Shown here: in pieces, positions 16,702 through 23,968 of the stretch
Position numbering within the stretch: position 1 is the stretch's first letter
How the letters are laid out: every line of letters starts with the position of its first letter
Assembly: GCA_020426845.1 (NCBI GenBank)
Contig: JAGQPF010000244.1
Span: 1-40,487, forward strand
Source: Planctomycetales bacterium
GTDB taxonomy: Bacteria > Planctomycetota > Planctomycetia > Pirellulales > Pirellulaceae
DNA length: 40,487 nucleotides
Direction of reading: 5' to 3'
Notes under the pieces: generated by a model
Told to the model about the DNA's origin: nothing
Databases searched by the model: none
What the model saw: the letters and a program-made list of their open reading frames with translations, nothing else
Translations under genes and position numbers: made by a program

Positions 16702-18090
16702 ATGAACCAACCCAACAACCCCAAAGTCCTGCCCGCGGCGAATCGACGCCGGTTCATTCAGGTGGCTGGCGCCGCGTCGGCGCTCGGCACGTTGGCGGTG
16801 CCGCGTGTTCACGCCAAGCAAGGCGACGGCACGATTCAGGTGGCCTTGGTTGGCTGCGGTGGACGCGGCACCGGCGCCGCTGCCGACGCGCTGTACGTCA
16901 CCAACGCCCCGCTGAAGCTGGTCGCGATGGCGGACGTTTTCGAGCAACGGCTCGCCGGCAGCCATCGCAATCTGAGCCAGGTGTTCCAGCAAACACCTGA
17001 AAAGGTGGATGTGCCGAAGGAACGTCAGTTCGTCGGCTTTGACGCTTACAAGAAAGCGATGGACTGCCTGAACAAGGGCGACATCGTGATCTTTGCGACT
17101 CCGTTGGCGTTCCGCTGGGTGCACTACACCTACGCCATCGAGCGCGGCTTGAACGTGTTCATGGAGAAGCCGGTGATCGCCGACGGCCCCAGCGCCAAGC
17201 GGATGCTGGAGTTGGCCAAGAAGGCGGACGAGAAGAACCTCAAGTGCGGCGTCGGCCTGATGGTTCGCCACTGCCGCGGCCGCCAGGAACTGCACCAGCG
17301 CATCCAGGATGGCGAGATCGGCGACATCGTCTGCATGCGGGCGTATCGGATGCACGGCCCCGTGGCGTCGGCCTTCTCGGTTCGCAATCCCGGCAAGCCC
17401 GAGGTGATGTATCAAATCGAGCGGTTCCACAGCTTCATCTGGGCCAGCGGCGGCTTGTTCAGCGACTTCTATATCCATCAGATCGACGAGACCTCCTGGA
17501 TGAAGAACTCCTGGCCCGTCAAGGCTCAGGCATTGGGCGGGCGCCACTATCGAGGCGACTACATCGACCAGAACTTCGACACGTATGCGGTCGAGTACAC
17601 CTACAACGACGGCTCGAAGCTGTTTTTCGACGGCCGCACCATGGTGGGCTGCCGCAACGACATGTCCAGCGTTGTGCATGGCTCGAAGGGGTCCGCGATC
17701 GTCAGCACCTCGGGGCACTACCCCGGCAAGGTGCGCACGTTCAAGGGTCAGAACCAGGACAACGAGAGCGTCGCCTGGGCTTTCCCGCAGCCGGAGACCA
17801 GCCCCTATCGCTTGGAGTGGCAGGATCTCGTTGAGGCGATCATCAACGACACGCCTTACAACGAAGTGCCTCGTGGCGTCGAGGCGAGCTTGGTGACGAG
17901 CATGGGCCGGATGGCGGCTCACACGGGCCAGGAGATCACGTACGAGCAAATGAAGGAATGCCCGCACGAGTTCGCTCCCGGCGTCGCCGAAATGACCGAG
18001 AACGGACCGGCCCCCGTGATGCCCGATAGCGACGGGCGGTACCCGATTCCGGAGCCCGGCAAAAACCGTGACGTCGAATACAAGGCGTAG
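16702..18090 (+). CDS. Tat-exported Gfo/Idh/MocA-family oxidoreductase
   Basis: This 462-aa protein has a twin-arginine signal (NRRRFIQVAGAASALG, residues 14-29), then a Rossmann fold with GCGGRG (51-56). EKPV (155-158) is the family lysine motif of the nucleotide-binding domain. The family oxidises or epimerises sugars with bound NAD(P). The Tat signal implies export of a prefolded enzyme with its cofactor, a common planctomycete arrangement. It begins 90 bp after the cytochrome/FGE-like gene, so co-transcription is possible, and it ends 75 bp before a strong terminator. The substrate is not evident. Secreted members in other phyla act on N-acetylgalactosamine-type glycans, which would fit the locus but is inference. 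Confidence 0.9.
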   Translation: MNQPNNPKVLPAANRRRFIQVAGAASALGTLAVPRVHAKQGDGTIQVALVGCGGRGTGAAADALYVTNAPLKLVAMADVFEQRLAGSHRNLSQVFQQTPEKVDVPKERQFVGFDAYKKAMDCLNKGDIVIFATPLAFRWVHYTYAIERGLNVFMEKPVIADGPSAKRMLELAKKADEKNLKCGVGLMVRHCRGRQELHQRIQDGEIGDIVCMRAYRMHGPVASAFSVRNPGKPEVMYQIERFHSFIWASGGLFSDFYIHQIDETSWMKNSWPVKAQALGGRHYRGDYIDQNFDTYAVEYTYNDGSKLFFDGRTMVGCRNDMSSVVHGSKGSAIVSTSGHYPGKVRTFKGQNQDNESVAWAFPQPETSPYRLEWQDLVEAIINDTPYNEVPRGVEASLVTSMGRMAAHTGQEITYEQMKECPHEFAPGVAEMTENGPAPVMPDSDGRYPIPEPGKNRDVEYKA

Positions 18091-18165
18091 GGATGTCGGC
18101 GCCGTCGGTCGTTGGACGATGTCCGACGTCGGCTTCGAATGACAACGATCACTACGATGGGTTAA

Positions 18166-18201
18166 CGCGGGCTCGCCGAATTGGCGAGCCCGCGATTTTT
18201 T
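18166..18201 (+). terminator. Rho-independent terminator after the Gfo/Idh/MocA gene
   Basis: A perfect 12-bp stem (18166-18177 with 18183-18194) and a 5-nt GAATT loop are followed by ATTTTTT (18195-18201). It ends transcription of the upstream gene and separates it from the SDR gene 29 bp downstream. Confidence 0.9.
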
Positions 18202-18229
18202 GCCGCTTGCTCGGAATCGGGAAGTATCG

Positions 18230-19024
18230 ATGATCGACTTGAAGGGACATCAGGCGCTGGTCACGGGGTCCACGAAGGGAGTCGGACGGGCGATTGTTGA
18301 GGCGTTCGCCGCGGCGGGCGCCGATGTCGTTGTGCACGGGCGAGCTCCCAGTGAAGATTCTGACGCGGTGATCGCCCGCTGCCGGTCGCACGGAGTGCAA
18401 GCCGAATTCATCACGGGCGACCTTTCGGGACCGACCGAGGTGGTGGTCGACGAGGTGTACGAAAACGCCATCACCGCCATGCCCGGCATTGACATTCTGG
18501 TCAACAATGCCGGCACCTACATCGACAAGCCCTATCTCGAGATGGACTTGGAGACCTACGGACGCACGATGCGGTTGAATGTCGCCTCGCCCTATTTCCT
18601 CACGCAGCGATTCGCCCGCCGTTGGGTCGAGCGGAGTGTCAACGGACGCGTGCTCATGATAGGCTCGATCAATGGTCAGCTGGCCGAGCCCGTCCACACC
18701 TGCTACGACGCGTCCAAGGGCGCCGTGGCCATGATGGTCAAGTCGATCTGTGTATCACTCGCGCCGCACAACATTCGTGTGAACGGACTGGCCCCCGGTT
18801 TGGTCAGCACTCCGCTTACCTCCATCATCGAGGAAGACCCTCGCTTCAAACGCTGGATGTGCCTGCACACTCCCAACGGTGAAGTGCCGGGGCCCGAGGT
18901 TTGCGGCGACGGCGCGGTCTATCTCGTTAGCGACGCGGCGCGCCATGTTCATGGGCACATGCTGCTGGTCGATGGAGGCATGAGCGGCTGGCAACAACCC
19001 GACATGCCGGATAACTGGCAGTGA
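18230..19024 (+). CDS. SDR-family oxidoreductase
   Basis: This is a 264-aa classical short-chain dehydrogenase/reductase, NAD(P)-dependent and cytoplasmic. It has TGSTKGVG (12-19) for cofactor binding, LVNNAGTY (NNAG motif), the catalytic Ser in MIGSING and YDASK (Y159, K163). PG-linked LAPGLVSTPL and the C-terminal VDGGMSGWQQP are also typical. The start is ATG 18230, preceded by GGGAAG at 18219-18224. It follows the terminator at 18166-18201, so it needs its own promoter. It is convergent with the LamG/sialidase-like gene. The substrate is unknown; the family includes sugar-acid and 3-oxoacyl reductases. Confidence 0.9.
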   Translation: MIDLKGHQALVTGSTKGVGRAIVEAFAAAGADVVVHGRAPSEDSDAVIARCRSHGVQAEFITGDLSGPTEVVVDEVYENAITAMPGIDILVNNAGTYIDKPYLEMDLETYGRTMRLNVASPYFLTQRFARRWVERSVNGRVLMIGSINGQLAEPVHTCYDASKGAVAMMVKSICVSLAPHNIRVNGLAPGLVSTPLTSIIEEDPRFKRWMCLHTPNGEVPGPEVCGDGAVYLVSDAARHVHGHMLLVDGGMSGWQQPDMPDNWQ

Positions 19025-19080
19025 TCGGCGCCACACGACTGGCGTCAAAGAGATCAGGCCGTGGGAATCGTAACTACAAC

Positions 19081-19170
19081 GCATTTCACAAACCTCCCGA
19101 TAGGCAATCGGGTTGATAAAACCTGCAGAAAAACTGCCTTCGATCATGCCAGGGAAGATTTTTGAAATGT
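19081..19170. repeat. Structured inverted-terminal element, copy 1 (about 90 bp)
   Basis: It begins GCATTTCA and ends TGAAATGT, with imperfect inverted ends and the internal hairpins CCCGAT-aggca-ATCGGG and GCAG-aaaaa-CTGC. A second copy lies at 28745-28845 in the same orientation, and similarity extends outward to ACAAC on the left and CCTCTA on the right. It fills most of the gap between the convergent SDR and LamG genes; the LamG stop codon (19174-19176) is in the right flank. No transposase is nearby. It could be a MITE- or REP-like element or a transcribed structure. Confidence 0.75.
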
Positions 19171-19173
19171 CCT

Positions 19174-20997
19174 CTACTTCTCGCTTGGCCCATGCGATGA
19201 CTCGACCGCCAAGCTGGAGATCGGCAACACCGCCAACTCGGCGCTGTTGCGATTGGCCCCGCGTGGGCCCGAATTGGAGTAGCCCACGTAAAGCTGACCG
19301 TCGTGCTCGACCGCATACGGATACGACAGGCGCGCGGCGGAGTGGGACTCGCCGGGGCCCTCGGGAAATTCCGCAGGACGAATCACCATCACCTTGGAGA
19401 ACTCCGTCTCGCCGGGGCGACTGACCGCGATCGTCAGTGGCGAGCGACGTCCACCGCTGTCGGCCGTCGTCGTGCAGATCAGGTACCGCTGCCCGGTGCT
19501 CAATGTGCCGGCACAAGGCTTCGAGGTGGCCATCGGCAGCTGAGAGGGCGTGGAGGGAGTCCACGTTCGACCGAAATCGTCGCTTATCGAGACGAGCGCC
19601 AACGGCCGATCGCCATAACGCGCGATGTTCCAAACCCGGGGCCCGTCGACAATGATCGAGGACTCGGCCCAGGTAGCCCCTAACTTGCTGGCGAGCGGAA
19701 TCACGATCGACCGCCAGCGCAAGATGTTGTCGCCTTCGCTGATCGCAACGGCGGGCGGATTGCCGTTGCCGACGATGAAGCCAGGCATGATCCAATTCCC
19801 GTCGCTCATCTTGACGGGCTGATTCATCGGCCAAAAGCCCTCCTGCAGCACGACCCCGCGTGGCGTCCAGGTCCCGGCGGCTTCATCCAGCGTGTACGCC
19901 CGAGTGTGGACGCGCTGGCGCGTGTCGTGGAAAGCGCCCGTGAAAGCCCACAGCCGCTCCCGGTGAGACAGCAGCACGCCGTGACTGATGGCCAGCGAAT
20001 CCTCCTCCAGCCCCGCGTCCATCGTCTGCACCGGCGACCAAGTCCGACCTGCATCCTCGCTCACACAATACCGAGCCTCCTCGCTGACGGTGTTCTCCTT
20101 GCCTCGGTTGTGTCCGAACGAGCAGTACAGTTTCCCTCGGTGCCAAGCGAGGGCAACTCCGTGTAGCCAATCGTATTTATCCACACTGGGCTCCCAACGC
20201 TTGATCACTTGGAAGCGGACATGTTCCACCCGCTTCGCTTCGGACGCGGACGGGATCGGCATCCGCCGGTCCCATAGAGAAAACGCCCGAATCGACATCC
20301 ATTGTGCTGCGGGCAAGGAATGAACTTCGCGCACGGGGCGATAGGCTGAGGCCATCTCCCGGTCTTGAAGGGGACTTGCCGTAAGTCTCAACTCATCGAG
20401 GGCGCCCAACAGATTTTGGCGAATGCGGCCATTGTCATCGATGCCGCCAAATGTCAGTGGCGCTTTGGTCTGCGAAATCGGCTGGCCGAGTTCGACCGTT
20501 CCGGCGCGTTGCCCGTCGACCCACAACTCGGCGGACTGTTGACGGATGGTGACGCCGATCAGGTGCCAATGACCCGGGCGTGGCGCCGTGGAGGATGCGA
20601 CCGTCACCCATCGTCCCTGCCACACGTAAAGTCGAAAGAGATTGTCGGCGTCGATCATCACGCCCCACTGACGCTCTCCCAACGCATAGCGATTTTTGGC
20701 CGCAATCATCTGTTGCTCGCCGTGCAGCGAGTGCGGGTTCACCCAGGCGAGCAAGGTAAATCCTCGCTCCTGGCTGCAAAGTGACGCGGAGTCGCGTGCC
20801 GTCAGCAAAGTCGCCCCATCGAACGCGACGCATTTGCCCTCGACGCCGTCGCGCAACGTCAGTTGCCCCGTCCCGGCTGTCGACAACGACTCGTCCGACA
20901 AGGAGTCCAGCCGCCAACGCTGCTCTTCGGCGCAACTGGCGCGCGCGACCAGTGCTACCAGGGCGAGCACTGCGAGGACGAGAGTTCGGGCGATCAT
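19174..20997 (-). CDS. Secreted LamG plus sialidase-fold (BNR) protein
   Basis: The 607-aa protein has a signal peptide ending near residue 23 (ARASCAEE). Residues about 45-220 form a LamG/concanavalin-like domain (FTLLAWVNPHS, WHLIGVTI, LDELRLTASPL), probably glycan-binding. Residues 245-600 form a BNR propeller with Asp boxes SEDAGRTW and SDDFGRTW, plus AESSIIVDG, VWNIAR and LSYPYAVEHDGQLYVGYS, the usual Glu, Arg and Tyr segments. The canonical YRIP that carries the first Arg is replaced by LHGVALAWHRG. It may therefore be a sialidase-fold enzyme of altered specificity. It starts 31 bp after a sulfatase and is the last gene of its run. Confidence 0.85.
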   Translation of the reverse strand: MIARTLVLAVLALVALVARASCAEEQRWRLDSLSDESLSTAGTGQLTLRDGVEGKCVAFDGATLLTARDSASLCSQERGFTLLAWVNPHSLHGEQQMIAAKNRYALGERQWGVMIDADNLFRLYVWQGRWVTVASSTAPRPGHWHLIGVTIRQQSAELWVDGQRAGTVELGQPISQTKAPLTFGGIDDNGRIRQNLLGALDELRLTASPLQDREMASAYRPVREVHSLPAAQWMSIRAFSLWDRRMPIPSASEAKRVEHVRFQVIKRWEPSVDKYDWLHGVALAWHRGKLYCSFGHNRGKENTVSEEARYCVSEDAGRTWSPVQTMDAGLEEDSLAISHGVLLSHRERLWAFTGAFHDTRQRVHTRAYTLDEAAGTWTPRGVVLQEGFWPMNQPVKMSDGNWIMPGFIVGNGNPPAVAISEGDNILRWRSIVIPLASKLGATWAESSIIVDGPRVWNIARYGDRPLALVSISDDFGRTWTPSTPSQLPMATSKPCAGTLSTGQRYLICTTTADSGGRRSPLTIAVSRPGETEFSKVMVIRPAEFPEGPGESHSAARLSYPYAVEHDGQLYVGYSNSGPRGANRNSAELAVLPISSLAVESSHGPSEK

Positions 20998-21028
20998 GGC
21001 TGCTGCGACGAGATTGCGCTGAAAGGTG

Positions 21029-22381
21029 TCAAGGATTGGCGATGATCTTCTTCATCTGCTCAACCACGTCCGAATGCTGTGAGGCGATGTTGTTGGCTTC
21101 GCCGATATCGGCCGACAGGTCGTAGAGTTCCGGCTCACGACCTTTTCCGGTCACGACAGCTTTCCACTTTCCTTTGCGGACAGCGTGCTTGTCGCCGTAG
21201 CGCCAGTAGAGATAGTCGTGACTGCGTTGTGGCTTGCCCAGCAGCGTCGGGACGAAGGAGATCCCGTCCGTGTCCTTAGGGGTGTCGGCTCCGGTGAGTT
21301 CGCAGGCCGTGGCAAGCCAGTCATATCCTGCCAGTGGCTCGTCACTTACGGAGTTCGGTTGAATCTGGCCTGGCCACCAAGCGATGGTTGGCGCCCGAAT
21401 GCCGCCGTCATAGAGATCGCGTTTGAAGCCGCGGAGCGGTCCGTTGGCGTCAAAGAACTCGTGGTTATGCCCGCCTTCGCTATGGGGGCCATTGTCGGAG
21501 GTGAAGATGATCAGGGTGCGCTCCGCCAGCTTCAAATCGTGCAGCAACTTGATGAGGCGGCCGACGTCGCCGTCCATTCGCGTGATCATCGCCGCCTGTC
21601 CCTTCGCCGTGCTTGGCCAGTCTCGTTCGGCGTATATGCCGTAGTCAGGCACTTCCATGCCGTCTTTGACGGCCCTGTCGCCTTCGTTGTTGGCGTGCGG
21701 GATCGTCCAATGCACGTGCATCAGGAAGGGCTGCTCGCGATTGGCGCGGATAAACTCGAGCATCTCCTCGGTCATCACGTCGTGCGAGTAGGTGACACGT
21801 TTCGAAGCCACCCGACCGCGGCCGTTGGGGTAGTCGCCGATCACGTTGCCGGGCAACGGCACCTTCACGGTGTTGCGCCAAAGATGGGTCGGATAGTAGT
21901 TGTGGGCCTCTCCTTGGTCGAGGTAGCCCATCCAGAAATCGAAGCCGTTGCGATTTGGGTGGCCGCTGCTGTCGACGCCTCCCATCGCCCATTTGCCCAC
22001 GCCTCCGGTCGTGTAGCCGCGCGCCTTGAGCAGCTCGGCGACGGTGACATCGGAGGGCTGGAATTCGTAGTTGGCGTTCGAGGAGATTGCAGTGTGGCCG
22101 GTGTGCTTGCCGGTCCAAAGCGACAGACGCGACGGTCGGCAAACGGTGCAGCCCGCGTAGTAACTGGTTAGCCGCATGCCTTCCTTGGCCAACTGGTCGA
22201 GGTGCGGCGTCTTGATCTGGCGCTGGCCGAAACAGCCCAGGTCTCCATAACCGAGGTCGTCAGCCATGATGTAGATCAGATTCGGCTTCTCGGGCAGGTC
22301 GGCCGCAGCGAGCCGAGCGGTTGCGAGAATCAGGGCGGCGAGTCCGGTGCCCGCCAGGGCGAAGTGTCGTAGGAATGTCAT
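21029..22381 (-). CDS. Cys-type sulfatase
   Basis: The 450-aa secreted sulfatase has a signal peptide ending near residue 27. The metal motif is MADDLGYGDLGCFG (D41, D42). The formylglycine motif is C81-R-P-S-R85, followed by LSLWTGKHTGH. The Arg at the second position is less common than the Ser, Thr or Val of the other three sulfatases here, but it stays within CxPSR. GKWAMGGVDSSG replaces the usual GKWHLG: the Lys is kept and the His is gone, a difference worth noting for substrate choice. It is in one run with the DUF1501 gene (52 bp upstream) and the LamG/sialidase-like gene (31 bp downstream). Confidence 0.92.
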   Translation of the reverse strand: MTFLRHFALAGTGLAALILATARLAAADLPEKPNLIYIMADDLGYGDLGCFGQRQIKTPHLDQLAKEGMRLTSYYAGCTVCRPSRLSLWTGKHTGHTAISSNANYEFQPSDVTVAELLKARGYTTGGVGKWAMGGVDSSGHPNRNGFDFWMGYLDQGEAHNYYPTHLWRNTVKVPLPGNVIGDYPNGRGRVASKRVTYSHDVMTEEMLEFIRANREQPFLMHVHWTIPHANNEGDRAVKDGMEVPDYGIYAERDWPSTAKGQAAMITRMDGDVGRLIKLLHDLKLAERTLIIFTSDNGPHSEGGHNHEFFDANGPLRGFKRDLYDGGIRAPTIAWWPGQIQPNSVSDEPLAGYDWLATACELTGADTPKDTDGISFVPTLLGKPQRSHDYLYWRYGDKHAVRKGKWKAVVTGKGREPELYDLSADIGEANNIASQHSDVVEQMKKIIANP

Positions 22382-22433
22382 GTCAATCGTTTGTGTTGGG
22401 AGGCCGTTTCAACACCTGTTAGGAGGCGGTTCG

Positions 22434-23900
22434 TCAGGTGCGTTCAGGTTTGCCTTGTCGCGTTAGTTCGTAGACGACTTCACCGTGGACATCGGTGAGA
22501 CGGTAGTCGCGGCCTGCGAAGCGGTACGAGAGCCGGCGGTGGTCGAAGCCAAGCAAGTGCAGCATGGTGGCGTGCAGGTCGTGAATCGAGACCGGGTTCT
22601 CGACGGCCTGGAAGCCAAAATCGTCGGTGGCGCCGTAGATGCTGCCGCCCTTCACGCCGCCGCCCGCCATCCACAGCGAAAAGCCCCAGTGGTTATGGTC
22701 GCGGCCCAGCGAGGCGCCCGAGCCGTTCTGACCCATCTCGACCGAAGGCGTGCGGCCGAACTCGCCGGTGCACAGAATCAACGTCTGGTCGAGCAGGCCT
22801 CGCTGCTTGAGGTCGGTGATCAGCGCGGCGAGTCCTTGGTCACATTGCTGAGCGACGGCCCGATGTGAGCTCTTGATGTTGGAGTGACTGTCCCAGGGCT
22901 GCCCGCCGCCATGCCAGGTTTGCACGAAGCGGACGCCGCGCTCCACGAGCCGCCTTGCGATCAGCAGCTGCCGATTTTGCGGGCCCTCGCCGTAAAGGTC
23001 GAGAATATGTTTGGGCTCGCGGCTGACATCGAACGCCTCGGTCGCCTCGGTCTGCATGCGATAGGACATCTCGAACGACTCGATGCGAGCCTCGATCGCC
23101 GCTTCGCCGGGACGCTCAGCGAAGTGTCGCGCGTTGAGCTCTTTCAACAGATCATACTGTCGGCGCTGTTGGTCGACCGATATTCGCGGGTTGCGAATAT
23201 GCTCGATCAGTCGCGACGGGTCGGCTTTGGATGTGTCGACGTGGGTGCCTTGATAGGCGCCGGGGAGGAAGGCGGATCGCCAATTGGCGGCGCCACCGAC
23301 AGGCAGGCCGCCGGGGCACAGCGCCACAAAGCCCGGCAGGTTGCGATTGTCGCTACTCATGCCCCAGGTCAGCCACGAGCCGAAGCTCGGCCGCACCTGC
23401 CGTTGATCGCCGCTGTTCATCAACATCAGCGACATTTCGTGGTTGGGCAGCTCCGCATGCATCGAGCGAACGACGGCCAACTCATCGGCGCAGGTGGCGA
23501 GATGGGGAAAGAGGTCGCTGATCGGGATGCCGCTCTCGCCATGCTGCTGAAATTTGAACGGCGATGGCAACGCCACGCCCGTGCGACGCTCGGTCTGCAG
23601 ATTGTCGAACGGCAGCATTTGCCCGCCGCGCTTGGTCAGCTCGGGCTTGGGGTCAAAGGTGTCGACCTGTGACATGCCGCCGTTGAGAAACACGTGGATC
23701 ACGTGCCTTGCCGGAGCAGGGAAGTGCGGCTCGCCCACGGCTGCGCTGACTTCGTCTTCCAGCAGGCCCGATAGTGCCAGGGCTCCGAATCCCAGGCCGC
23801 TGCGCCGCAGCAATTGACGCCGAGTCATCACTGGGGCGGACTCTGCAGCGCCTGATGGATGCTCGCAAGGGAGGGGCGGGCGTGAGTTGGTTGGATGCAT
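22434..23900 (-). CDS. DUF1501-domain protein, Tat-exported
   Basis: The 488-aa protein belongs to the planctomycete DUF1501 family, distantly related to the alkaline phosphatase/sulfatase superfamily. The Tat motif TRRQLLRRSGLGFGALALSGLL starts at residue 26. Later family motifs are HVFLNGGMSQVDTFDPKP, TWHGGGQPWDSHSNIKSS, CTGEFGRTP and GRDHNHWGFSLWMAGGGVKG. The frame is open back to a TTG at 23972 that overlaps the upstream stop. ATG 23900 is preferred, with AAGG about 10 nt upstream. It is paired with the DUF1549/DUF1553 gene 68 bp upstream, the standard planctomycete arrangement. The molecular function of the pair is not established. Confidence 0.92.
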   Translation of the reverse strand: MHPTNSRPPLPCEHPSGAAESAPVMTRRQLLRRSGLGFGALALSGLLEDEVSAAVGEPHFPAPARHVIHVFLNGGMSQVDTFDPKPELTKRGGQMLPFDNLQTERRTGVALPSPFKFQQHGESGIPISDLFPHLATCADELAVVRSMHAELPNHEMSLMLMNSGDQRQVRPSFGSWLTWGMSSDNRNLPGFVALCPGGLPVGGAANWRSAFLPGAYQGTHVDTSKADPSRLIEHIRNPRISVDQQRRQYDLLKELNARHFAERPGEAAIEARIESFEMSYRMQTEATEAFDVSREPKHILDLYGEGPQNRQLLIARRLVERGVRFVQTWHGGGQPWDSHSNIKSSHRAVAQQCDQGLAALITDLKQRGLLDQTLILCTGEFGRTPSVEMGQNGSGASLGRDHNHWGFSLWMAGGGVKGGSIYGATDDFGFQAVENPVSIHDLHATMLHLLGFDHRRLSYRFAGRDYRLTDVHGEVVYELTRQGKPERT

Positions 23901-23968
23901 GACATGAACCTTCGTTGGCAGTCGCGTTTGCCTTTGAATGTTGGTTGCCGAGGGTTGGCGCCCGGAGC

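Noticed and set aside
16666-17967. Long minus-strand open frame (433 codons) opposite the Gfo/Idh/MocA gene
   Set aside because: It is antisense to a clear enzyme, its composition is Leu/Val/Ala/His-rich with no family motif, and it is a normal by-product of high GC codon use.
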